From Citrobacter farmeri (GTDB lineage Bacteria; Pseudomonadota; Gammaproteobacteria; Enterobacterales; Enterobacteriaceae), in NCBI RefSeq assembly GCF_019048065.1, contig NZ_CP077291.1, positions 2,294,001-2,358,000 of the forward strand: a stretch of 64,000 nucleotides of DNA, given 5' to 3'. The translations under genes were made by a program, and so were the position numbers. A model generated the notes under the pieces. That model saw only the letters and a list, made by a program, of their open reading frames with translations. It was not told the DNA's origin and did no database searches. Positions 53,579 through 62,475 of the stretch are shown here, piece after piece (the stretch's first letter is position 1; each line of letters begins with the position of its first letter).

Positions 53579-54961
53579 TCAGGAAGCTGGTTTCCAGAGT
53601 TCAACACAATTCCTGCCTCGTCTTTTTGCCGTATACAGAGCTTCATCTGCGATCTGAATTAAGCGTTCGTAATCCGGGTGACCATTAAACATGGCAGCGC
53701 CAATAGACAGTGAAAGTGGAATGATTTCGCCATTCGGCGATTTAATTTTAGTTTTCTCGATGCGGCTGCGAATGCGTTCGGCGGTGCGCAGCGTATCGGT
53801 TTGGTTCGCCTCGGTGAGAACGATAACAAATTCATCGCCCCCGTAGCGGAAAACATAATCACTGCTGCGTACGTTATCATAAAAAGCCTGAGAAACCCGG
53901 CGCAGAATATCATCGCCGGTATTGTGACCCCAGGTGTCATTGATCTCTTTAAATTTATCGACGTCGATAATTAATACTGAGAGTGGGGTGCCGGCGCGGT
54001 TCGCATGCGCTATTTCACGTTTAAAAATAGTCGGCAGGAAGCGACGATTCAGTAATTTAGTCAACACATCCATCCCCACCTCATGGCGGGAAACTTCCTC
54101 AAATAATTCACGAAGCAGGGTGATGATTTGCGATACCGTATTGCGAATTTGTAGCAAAAACTTCACCCGCAGTGCTTTATTGTTAAGTGCCTTCGCCGTG
54201 CCACTGGTGTGATGAAATACGCCATCGAAATCCTGAATCAAACGCGAAATATGTCCAACTTCAGCAATGCCGCTGAAATAATGTCGTCCTTTGTGATTAA
54301 ACCACAGGCCAAAATCTGCCTGACTGAGCGGTAAGCTATTTCCTAAATCAGAATCCAGCAAAACTTTATAGATCAGATCCATTTCCCAGGTGAGAAGCGA
54401 TGCGACCTGGCGTTCTTTCTCTTCTTCAGCATTTTCCAGTAGTGAAAAAATACGATAGTTTTCATCTTCTTTCGCCGCACTGCTTTCACTGAAGGAGAAG
54501 GCTCTGGACATGACTTCCATCGCCAGGTCGATACTGTTAATTGAAAAATGGTAGATCAGCAATTTATCCGTGGCTTCATGATGACCTTCAATAATGACGG
54601 GATAGAGCAGTTTCTTCAATACGCGAAATCCCATCTCAACCAGTTCGACGGGAATACCAATACGGGCATGAACTTCAGCTACTGTGTGCTGCTCTTTGAT
54701 CAGTTGGTCAATATCGTCAACACTGCTGGAGAGGACACTTACCACCCATTTTTCCAGTGCTTTTTTCAGTTGTCTCTCAACCTGTTCATTACTTAAAAAC
54801 TCCTCAGCGTGCGGGTCTACGAGAACAATGCGATAAAATTCAATACTCAAATCATGTGCATGCTTAATCGCAATCTCGGAGGCAAATTGTCGAATGCGAG
54901 GTTCCGTATGTTCGACCAGGCGGACCCATTCGTCTTTCATTCTTTTAAGATACATCTCCAT
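53579..54961 (-). CDS. dosC: oxygen-sensing diguanylate cyclase DosC
   Basis: A 460-residue protein with an N-terminal globin-coupled sensor (proximal His98 in EQHTVAEVHARIGIP and distal Tyr43 in EFYRIV), a middle helical region, and a C-terminal GGDEF domain (active YGGDEFVIVL at about 373, with DVLTKLLNRRF and DVDKFKEINDTWGH). It makes c-di-GMP, which DosP degrades, and both act together on RNA-processing and biofilm genes in E. coli. Start MEMYLKRMKDEW matches E. coli DosC. Confidence 0.96.
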   Translation of the reverse strand: MEMYLKRMKDEWVRLVEHTEPRIRQFASEIAIKHAHDLSIEFYRIVLVDPHAEEFLSNEQVERQLKKALEKWVVSVLSSSVDDIDQLIKEQHTVAEVHARIGIPVELVEMGFRVLKKLLYPVIIEGHHEATDKLLIYHFSINSIDLAMEVMSRAFSFSESSAAKEDENYRIFSLLENAEEEKERQVASLLTWEMDLIYKVLLDSDLGNSLPLSQADFGLWFNHKGRHYFSGIAEVGHISRLIQDFDGVFHHTSGTAKALNNKALRVKFLLQIRNTVSQIITLLRELFEEVSRHEVGMDVLTKLLNRRFLPTIFKREIAHANRAGTPLSVLIIDVDKFKEINDTWGHNTGDDILRRVSQAFYDNVRSSDYVFRYGGDEFVIVLTEANQTDTLRTAERIRSRIEKTKIKSPNGEIIPLSLSIGAAMFNGHPDYERLIQIADEALYTAKRRGRNCVELWKPAS

Positions 54962-55528
54962 GATGTAGATCCTTACAGTGGTTAGCGAGCGACATAGCGG
55001 CCTGCGTCATATGCACACTCTGGATAGTAAAACGGATCTGAAACACAGAACACCTGAAATGTAGCATGATTACATTAATGAAATAGTGTAATGCCTTAAG
55101 CTATATTTTCATGCTATCAGGCGAAGTAAGCCTGAAAGAATTATGGATATAGCCAAAAGTAGCAAGAAAAACCATTTTTAAGTGATTTTTAAAACTAATC
55201 AACGTCTAAAAAAGTATAGCCCATCCATTTGATCACTGAGAGGAATGATGTAACCCGCGTAAGATGACGCATTGTATCTTTTATCATCAACTTATTTTTC
55301 AATTTCATGAAATGATATGAGTGAGTTTTCGAAAGAAATCTTCATCATTATGTAATAAACCCTGTTATTTACACCGGATAATAATCTGTGTTTTCTGACG
55401 CTTATTTTCCGCCGTTATTTATTGATCATTTGCCGTAGAGTTGATCGCCAACAACCCTTCAGATCACGCGTTGCGTTCTACTCTTTCTTCAGCCACAGCA
55501 TATTCGCAGCAAAATAGTGGAGGTAACG
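54962..55528. other. AT-rich gene-free region between dosC and the DUF2235 gene
   Basis: About 565 bases, AT-rich, between divergent genes. It presumably holds the dosCP and DUF2235 promoters. No ORF with a ribosome site, tRNA, repeat or attachment sequence was recognised, although this is the left edge of the accessory cluster. Confidence 0.5.
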
Positions 55529-56641
55529 ATGGGACGACAACTCGTTATTTTTCTGGATGGCACGGGCAATCGCTTCAGTCATAAACCAACGAATGTGATT
55601 CGGTTGCTGCGCGTATTGCCTAAAGACCGGGAAAACGTACTGACGTACTACGATCAGGGCGTCGGGACATTTGGTGTTAAGGAGACGCTCTTTGAATGGC
55701 AAAAGTTGCCTTCGCGGATCTGCGGACTGGCGTTTGGTTGGGGACTCAAGCGCAATGTCGAAGGGGCTTATCATTTTCTTGCTAAGAATTACCGTCAGGG
55801 AGATAACATTTATCTGTTCGGCTTTTCCCGCGGAGCCTATGCCGCCAGAGCGCTGGCGGCACTGATTCACACCGCGGGCATTGTCGAAGGCTATCAGGCG
55901 CATCTTTTTGACTATGCGTGGGCGATGTTGCTGGCCCGAACCGGGGAGGAGCACAAGCCAGACTTCAAACTACAGGCGCGTTTTAAGTCAACCTTTGGTC
56001 GGCGGGCGAACGTCCATTTTCTTGGCCTGTTCGATACGGTGAAGTCGGTGGGCTGGATTTACGATCCGGTCATCATTCCTTATACCGCGAAAAATCCCGC
56101 TGTCGACATTGTCCGGCATGCGGTGTCCATTGATGAGCGGCGCTGTTTTTTTCGCCAGCATCTCTGGCGACGCGATGACGATGTGAAAACGGATCTTAAA
56201 GAGGTGTGGTTTGCCGGAGTGCATTCTGACGTTGGCGGGGGTTATCCGCCACCGCAATCACAGCTGGCGTTGATGACGTTTCGCTGGATGCTGGGAGAAG
56301 CCTGGCGCGCAGGATTGCGGATCGATTTTTCTCGCGCTAAAAAAGAGCTGTCGATTCGCATGTCAGGATTTCCTGCGGTTCATGATTCTATGTTGTTGGG
56401 ATGGAAATTTGCCGAATGGCTACCGCGTCTGGTCTGGACCGGGGAAGATCATCAGCGTGAGCTCAAAATTGGCGCAATGCCCCCGTTTGGTCAACCGGTT
56501 CCACGGCCAATGACGGGCGTCATCAGCGTTCATGAGTCGGTGGTCAATTTAATGAACGCCAATCCGGATTATCGACCGCCTAATCTTCCTCGCTATTATT
56601 CGATTGAAGGCGATGATCCGGGGATGGCGAGTTTACTCTGA
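55529..56641 (+). CDS. DUF2235 (Tle1-like) alpha/beta hydrolase
   Basis: A 370-residue protein from the ATG at 55529 with a GGAGG ribosome site. Features of the DUF2235 hydrolase fold: FLDGTGN at 8-14, YDQGVGT near 43, the nucleophile elbow GFSRG at 98-102 with Ser100, and the acid region GVHSDVGGGYPP with Asp234. Type VI secretion phospholipases of the Tle1 family share this core, but here no C-terminal membrane-insertion domain is present. No signal peptide is seen. The substrate is unknown. It starts a same-strand cluster with three proteins of unknown type. Confidence 0.82.
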   Translation: MGRQLVIFLDGTGNRFSHKPTNVIRLLRVLPKDRENVLTYYDQGVGTFGVKETLFEWQKLPSRICGLAFGWGLKRNVEGAYHFLAKNYRQGDNIYLFGFSRGAYAARALAALIHTAGIVEGYQAHLFDYAWAMLLARTGEEHKPDFKLQARFKSTFGRRANVHFLGLFDTVKSVGWIYDPVIIPYTAKNPAVDIVRHAVSIDERRCFFRQHLWRRDDDVKTDLKEVWFAGVHSDVGGGYPPPQSQLALMTFRWMLGEAWRAGLRIDFSRAKKELSIRMSGFPAVHDSMLLGWKFAEWLPRLVWTGEDHQRELKIGAMPPFGQPVPRPMTGVISVHESVVNLMNANPDYRPPNLPRYYSIEGDDPGMASLL

Positions 56642-56661
56642 AGCCACTCTATTATTGCCGC

Positions 56662-56700
56662 TATTTACCCTGTTCTGAATATTCCTGAACAGGGTAAATA
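56662..56700. repeat. perfect 14-base inverted repeat after the DUF2235 gene
   Basis: TATTTACCCTGTTC and its exact complement GAACAGGGTAAATA around an 11-base loop, 20 bases past the DUF2235 stop. There is no U-tract, so it may be an mRNA hairpin or a protein-binding palindrome rather than a plain terminator. Confidence 0.6.
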
Positions 56701-56833
56701 AATTAATGCCTCAGTGTGATTTCCTCTGCCTGAATAACCTTTTTCTCTTAGAGTAACCCTGAAATTCACTGCACTATCCTGAAGGGTGTGAAACGCAAAA
56801 ATACGGCAATCCCGCCTGTTCAGGAGTGAAATC

Positions 56834-57127
56834 ATGAGCACACGTTATACCGTAGAAATTGCCGCTTCCGACGGTCATTCTGCCCGCTTAAAAATCGACA
56901 TTTCTTTTCTTCCCGGACAGTCAGAATGGATGTCAGAGCAGCCGGATGTCTTTTCTATCGACAAGGGGCCGATGCTTAATGATTTCCAGTTAATGGGGCT
57001 TGGCGTCACGCCGGTGGCTTTTCTGACGGATTTCCCCGACCAAAGCAACGGAAAGGGCGGGAAGAACGATCCGGGAGGAACATTCCCACAAGGTGAACTG
57101 GACTGGGCGATCGTGTCCCAGGAATGA
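56834..57127 (+). CDS. 97-residue protein of unknown function
   Basis: An acidic protein starting MSTRYTVEIAASDGHSARL and ending ELDWAIVSQE, with a Gly/Asn/Lys-rich stretch (SNGKGGKNDPGG). A CAGGAGTGAA ribosome site precedes the ATG. No signal peptide or membrane segment is present. I do not recognise the family. It lies between the DUF2235 gene and the 1763-residue protein, 49 bases before the latter, so it is probably co-expressed with it. Confidence 0.65.
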   Translation: MSTRYTVEIAASDGHSARLKIDISFLPGQSEWMSEQPDVFSIDKGPMLNDFQLMGLGVTPVAFLTDFPDQSNGKGGKNDPGGTFPQGELDWAIVSQE

Positions 57128-57176
57128 CCGCTCGGGGATACCGCGGCGTCGTCTTCACTATTCCCTGGAGGTTGTA

Positions 57177-60100
57177 ATGTCAGAACTCACCACCGCCTGG
57201 CAAGACTTAATGAAAAGCATCGAGGCGGGCTGGCGTTGCAGTCGACGTAGCGATCGGGTCAGCCTTTTGCCGATATTCAATGATAATAACGACCTCCAGT
57301 TAAAATTTGATGTGAATGGCGCCGTCGTCGTGACGTTTGACAGCAGCCAGAATTCTGCTTTCCGCTGGACTCAGTCGGAAAATAATCCCGATTATTCTGT
57401 ACGCACCGCCACGTTGTCGTTACGAAAGAGATCGCAAAAAACGGTCTATTTTGATGGGCTGGCTTTGACGCTGGCGATGTCCGGGCATGCGGTCAACCTG
57501 CAGCTGAATAAAGACACTTTCGATATGTACTACGAACTGACGGTGCAACTGGACAGCGTCAGCCTTTCGCCGGTGCTGGCGGAATCGAATTTACATCGTT
57601 CAGCCCTGCGCAACATGACGGCAGAAGAAGCCGGGCATGAGCCACATTATTTCAGCGCCAACTGCGGTGAAGGGATTGTGATCGCCGACGCGCAGACCAA
57701 AGCCAGTCTGAAGATCGTGTGTGAAGGCAGACAACCCGGACGGGATACGACGTGGACCGTCACGCTGGAACAGGCGGAGAGAATTTTGACTCCCCGGCAA
57801 GGGAGCGCAATTCAGATTAGCCATACGCCGTTTATTGTCTCGCAGCTACAGCCGCCGACGCTGACGGAAGAGGCAGGAAATATTATTGCGCAGTGGAAAA
57901 GTGACGATCCTGACGGGGCGCAGTGGCGGTTTGGTATTGAGAGCGTTTCGCTGAATTTTCCACCGCAGGCAGTGGGCGAAGCGATGGTTCGCGGGGACCG
58001 TTTTCGGTCCGCCGGACAGGACAATCCCATTGTGACCCAGAAACCGATTCCGTTTCGCTTTTCTCGCCGCACGGAGTTGACGGTGCGTCCTTCTCGCGTA
58101 GACCGCCGCTATACCGTCCACCCTGGCGACACGCTATCCGTTCTGCGTGATGCCGAACTGACGCGGATGGTAAGCGAGATGGCGTATCCGCTGGAGTTGA
58201 CCTATCAACGCACGCCGGAATTACCGCGCACGGTGATTGTTTCCGAAATCGCCCGTGCGCTGGGGCAACCCGTGATTGCTTTGCCGGTCAGTGACAAGGA
58301 CTTTGCCATGAGTCCGCTGCTGGAGGCCTATTTTCGCTCTCATGCGGCAATCACAATTGACGACCTGAAAGCGCGAATTAAAACGCTGAGAACTCATCAT
58401 CTCGCTGCCCGACAAAATTTCATCAACCGCCTCGCCCGGTTCACGCTGAAAGATGCGAACTACCCGCTACGCAAGCTGGATCTCACGGAGGGTCTGAGCG
58501 CCCAACTACGCAGCAAAAAGCAGGGGGCAGTTGGCGTCTGGCCGCTTCCCGAGGGGGTATCGTTGGATGATTCCCAGCGTAAAACGCTGGATGACTATGT
58601 GGACGATCCCACCCTCGCGCGGAAGCAGCCCATCGGCCTGTTGTATTCCATTGAGTTTGCCTCCGAACTGATGGCGGTGTTACGCACCCCCGTTACGAAA
58701 GAGGTGCGTCTGCTTGAACTGACGCTCTCGTCGCTTGGTGCGACCGGCGCGGTACAGGCATCCTTTGATGAGGGACGCACGCAATTTGATGCCCGCGTTG
58801 AAAACGGTCAACTATCACGACTGGTGAAAACACGCTATGGCCGTATCGCCACCGTCTGGAATAAAGCGCGTCATGTGGTGGTTTATACCCGCAGTACCGT
58901 CCCCGGCGCACAGTTTTCCGGGGAGCAGAAGTCGGAGGAATTTTTAGGGCGTCCGCTGCTGCGAAAAATGGAGGAGTACATTGAGATCCTCGAACCGTAT
59001 CGTCTTTTCGACGGCGAGACGTCTGCGGCGAAAAATAAACCGGGATGCCTGCACGCCTTTCATTTCGCCACACAGCGCCTCTATGTCAATGGCGCATGGG
59101 GACACGATGTTGAAGCGGGTTACGAAATCCCGTTATTTAACGAACTGGACAGCTCCGGTTTCTACGTTAAACCCTGGGCAGGGCCGGTCGCGCGGGCCGG
59201 AGGGGATGAACTGACACAGCACTGGCACGACCAGCCACAGCATCTCTACTTTTTTACCAACACGAAAGTCGGGGCCGGGGCGGATACGGATAAATGGGAG
59301 GCGCAGTTAGCGATCGACTGTGACGCGAATTATTGCTTTGGTGGAATAACACGACCAGAGACTGACGAACTTCTCAGATATCAACAGGTCCCCAGCCGAA
59401 CTCTACAGGCCCTGGCCAATCCCCGGTTTTCGATGCCATTGCGCCCGGAAGGCGTTTCTAACATTGTTCATGGCCGTGGTTCGGAAGAACTGGTCGCCAG
59501 TATTCGCACGATGCAGATTGAACGTACGCGCGCGACGCGCCGGGTGGATCTGAGCACGCTACCGGATGATAAGGATAAAAACATTGCGTCGCTGATCCAG
59601 CACGCAATATACAGCGCTGAGCTAAAAAGTCTGGACGCGACGCTTCAGTCGCTGTTTCGGGATGCCAACCAACTCTGGGCGTTGTATGAGGGTAACAACG
59701 TCACGAAGTTCAGGGAACGCCTGCAGGAACAGGTGAAAAAGGTTTTTGATGAATGCAGTGCCCGTCTGAACATTGCGGTCGTAAAAGTTGCCCCTGGCGA
59801 GAATGAAGCCGTTGATCGCGTCAAAAAGGCCCTGGGTCTGGCGCGATCGCTGTCGGTCCCGATGGTCGATGAACTCTGTGCTCAGGGACATGCGGCGATC
59901 GGCGATTTGCTGAAAAAGTTATCGGCAATCCGCGATCCGAATCTTGAGGTGGAGAGCGTAACGTCCTTGCTGGAGGAGCGTTATCTCAGCCTCCCCGTAC
60001 AGTCTTTCGTCAGACGCTCCGCGGAGTCATTGAATGGCGCAAAGGTGGTGATCACGGTTCTGCACAACTTCTGCAAAGAAGTTCTCATCCGGGTTACCAG

Positions 60101-62468
60101 GCTGTGGCAGGCGCTCAGTGACATTATGACGCGTGCGGATAAAGAGTATCAGTCCCTGCTGAATGTGAAGGAGTCCGATGCGCTGGTCATTGCCGCGAAA
60201 GAATATCAACGCAATATGACGGACGCACTTCGTGATGGTATGAAGGGTGTCGATGATTTATCCCTCATCCTCAGCGCGTTGAAATTTCCTGCGCAATGGC
60301 AGGGTCCTCAGCATCTTCGCGATCTGCTCACACTGTCGCTGACCAATCTTAAACAGGCTGGTACCACATTTACCGCGACGCTCAACAACGCGTCAGAACA
60401 AATTGCGAAGCTCAACGAGGTGAAGGAGCAGCAGGCAAAACTAAAAGAACTGATCCCACCCGTGCTTACGTCACTGACTGCCGCGCTCAGCCTCCTGGAG
60501 GATAAAAAATGGCAGACGATACGCGAGACCACCACGAAGCTGGAATCGGTACTCGCCACCATCGACGCCCTGCAGGGGAATCTTTTGGGCAATTCAAAGC
60601 GAACGTTCTTCCCGCAGTGGCAACAGGAGTGCGTTGCATACCGGGCGCTGGCCCAAAAAATTAAAGATGAAACGCCGATTAATAATGAATTAGCTGACTT
60701 TGTCGCGGCGCTGGAGGCGTTAAACCAGACTCTGATTGTACCCACCTTCTTGAGCAGTTCACCGTTTTCAACTGCCTTTACTGACTACTGGAACCGGGAA
60801 TTTATTGCCATCACGGGCGTTAGCAATATTAACAGCGCGCTTACGGAGCTCTCGACGGGCCTTGATACCGTTCACCAACAGGCAACGACGTTGCTGAGTC
60901 ATAACGTCGGAGTCGTACACGCTGAACTGGCGCGGCGTAAAGATGAAGTGATAGCCCTGATTGATGGATTGTCGGAAGCCGGTCAATGGGTTGAGGTGGC
61001 AAACAAACTGCAAGAACAGGTAGCCGAGACGATCCGACAGGTCCGAGAGCAGTTTGTCGATCAGGCCGCGCGACTGTTTGATCAAAAAAGCCGCGAGTAT
61101 GCCAGGGCGATCGATACAGCGTTAAAGGACGCAAATACGGTCATCGCAGGGGCGCTTCCTGAAGCCGGTCAGGCCATCAAACTGATGAAGTTGCTTTCGG
61201 ATCCGCCGCAGCTTCCGCAGCTAACCATTCGCACCGACAACATTGAATATGTTTTCGACGATCTAAAAGACCAGATTGAGACATCGTCGTTTGTGGCCCG
61301 ACTTCGTGAAGTGGATGCGGGGATCAAGGAGCTGGGGCTGACCATTCCGTCCTGTGAACTGAACGGTAACATTGTGCCCGCCTCGCTACAGGGCATTAAT
61401 TTCGCGCAGATCGTTCGTAATACGGCGATTGATTTTGAAAACTTTTTCAAGAAATTCAAACTGCCGGATTTGCCCGATGAGGCCATTCGTATCAGCCATC
61501 ATATCGATCCCAAAACGCGTAGCGCCAGTATCAAAGCGGTTATTGATCATCAGTTTACGAGCACAGAATCGCTGTTTGAAATTCCCCCGCTGAGCCTTGA
61601 TGTCCGTAAACCCACGCTGGTGGCAACCAGCGATGTCGATATTTCCCCTGGTGAAGCGACCCGAACGCGCACGCAGGCGCTGTTCAGCGGCGACTGGATC
61701 CTCAATTTTTCGGGCCAACCGCTGGTGACTTTTGCCGATGCACGCATTCAGTACAGCGAGGCCAGCGGGTTTACGTTCGATCTCGACCCGAAAAATATTG
61801 AACCGCACGCCGCGCTGAAATTTATCGGCGACGTATTACGGGGCGCGATGCCAGAAGTTCCTCCGTATGTGGAAATCGTCAAAAACAAGGACGGGATCCC
61901 GACGGGGGCGTCGGTGAGCCAGAAACAGGCGTTTGGCCCACTGGAGTATGGCGGCGTCTCACTGGGTCAATCGGTTCTGGCTTCCGGTTTCCGGCTGAAC
62001 ATGCACGACGGGATGATGCAGATTGAAACTTACTTTGGCATTGGTGAAAAAGCGTCGCCCGTTTCCATGCAGATAGGTGTCTATGGCGGTGGTGGTTGGC
62101 TGACGACCCGGGCAGCGGCGGTGAATAAGAACGGCAAGCTCACATCGGAGTATGAGGCATCGATTGGCGTAGCATTGGTCTCGACGAAAACCTTCAACCT
62201 TGCCGGGGTCGCAGAGGGGAGTTATGCCATTCGCCTGTTTGTTGAGGCCGGTTTCTCCTCCAACGCCACGCAGAATTTTTTTGCCGCCGGCGTGCAAATG
62301 ACCGGTAGCGCGAAAGTACTGGGCTATCTGACCGCATACCTGAATTTACTGGTGCAGGTCGAGCACCGAAACGGACAGATGAAAGGGCGCGGACATCTGG
62401 ATATTTCTATCGAAGTTTGCTGGTGCTACACAGCCCATATTTCCCGCACAGTGGAACAGGATTTGTGA
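57177..62468 (+). CDS. 1763-residue protein of unknown function with LysM-like motif and coiled coils
   Basis: A giant protein from the ATG at 57177 (TGGAGGTTG ribosome site). Residues 1-300 are beta-rich. A LysM-like start YTVHPGDTLSVLRD is at 312-325, but no clear full LysM follows. A further mixed region runs to about 780. A long helical/coiled-coil stretch covers about 800-1400 (for example ASEQIAKLNEVKEQQAKLKELI near 1070 and KLQEQVAETIRQVREQF near 1275). The last 320 residues look beta-rich, with Gly-rich QIGVYGGGGWL. There is no signal peptide or membrane helix. I do not recognise a family. It follows the 97-residue gene and precedes a further large protein by seven bases, implying one operon. 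Confidence 0.8.
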   Translation: MSELTTAWQDLMKSIEAGWRCSRRSDRVSLLPIFNDNNDLQLKFDVNGAVVVTFDSSQNSAFRWTQSENNPDYSVRTATLSLRKRSQKTVYFDGLALTLAMSGHAVNLQLNKDTFDMYYELTVQLDSVSLSPVLAESNLHRSALRNMTAEEAGHEPHYFSANCGEGIVIADAQTKASLKIVCEGRQPGRDTTWTVTLEQAERILTPRQGSAIQISHTPFIVSQLQPPTLTEEAGNIIAQWKSDDPDGAQWRFGIESVSLNFPPQAVGEAMVRGDRFRSAGQDNPIVTQKPIPFRFSRRTELTVRPSRVDRRYTVHPGDTLSVLRDAELTRMVSEMAYPLELTYQRTPELPRTVIVSEIARALGQPVIALPVSDKDFAMSPLLEAYFRSHAAITIDDLKARIKTLRTHHLAARQNFINRLARFTLKDANYPLRKLDLTEGLSAQLRSKKQGAVGVWPLPEGVSLDDSQRKTLDDYVDDPTLARKQPIGLLYSIEFASELMAVLRTPVTKEVRLLELTLSSLGATGAVQASFDEGRTQFDARVENGQLSRLVKTRYGRIATVWNKARHVVVYTRSTVPGAQFSGEQKSEEFLGRPLLRKMEEYIEILEPYRLFDGETSAAKNKPGCLHAFHFATQRLYVNGAWGHDVEAGYEIPLFNELDSSGFYVKPWAGPVARAGGDELTQHWHDQPQHLYFFTNTKVGAGADTDKWEAQLAIDCDANYCFGGITRPETDELLRYQQVPSRTLQALANPRFSMPLRPEGVSNIVHGRGSEELVASIRTMQIERTRATRRVDLSTLPDDKDKNIASLIQHAIYSAELKSLDATLQSLFRDANQLWALYEGNNVTKFRERLQEQVKKVFDECSARLNIAVVKVAPGENEAVDRVKKALGLARSLSVPMVDELCAQGHAAIGDLLKKLSAIRDPNLEVESVTSLLEERYLSLPVQSFVRRSAESLNGAKVVITVLHNFCKEVLIRVTRLWQALSDIMTRADKEYQSLLNVKESDALVIAAKEYQRNMTDALRDGMKGVDDLSLILSALKFPAQWQGPQHLRDLLTLSLTNLKQAGTTFTATLNNASEQIAKLNEVKEQQAKLKELIPPVLTSLTAALSLLEDKKWQTIRETTTKLESVLATIDALQGNLLGNSKRTFFPQWQQECVAYRALAQKIKDETPINNELADFVAALEALNQTLIVPTFLSSSPFSTAFTDYWNREFIAITGVSNINSALTELSTGLDTVHQQATTLLSHNVGVVHAELARRKDEVIALIDGLSEAGQWVEVANKLQEQVAETIRQVREQFVDQAARLFDQKSREYARAIDTALKDANTVIAGALPEAGQAIKLMKLLSDPPQLPQLTIRTDNIEYVFDDLKDQIETSSFVARLREVDAGIKELGLTIPSCELNGNIVPASLQGINFAQIVRNTAIDFENFFKKFKLPDLPDEAIRISHHIDPKTRSASIKAVIDHQFTSTESLFEIPPLSLDVRKPTLVATSDVDISPGEATRTRTQALFSGDWILNFSGQPLVTFADARIQYSEASGFTFDLDPKNIEPHAALKFIGDVLRGAMPEVPPYVEIVKNKDGIPTGASVSQKQAFGPLEYGGVSLGQSVLASGFRLNMHDGMMQIETYFGIGEKASPVSMQIGVYGGGGWLTTRAAAVNKNGKLTSEYEASIGVALVSTKTFNLAGVAEGSYAIRLFVEAGFSSNATQNFFAAGVQMTGSAKVLGYLTAYLNLLVQVEHRNGQMKGRGHLDISIEVCWCYTAHISRTVEQDL

Positions 62469-62475
62469 GGTGTCT

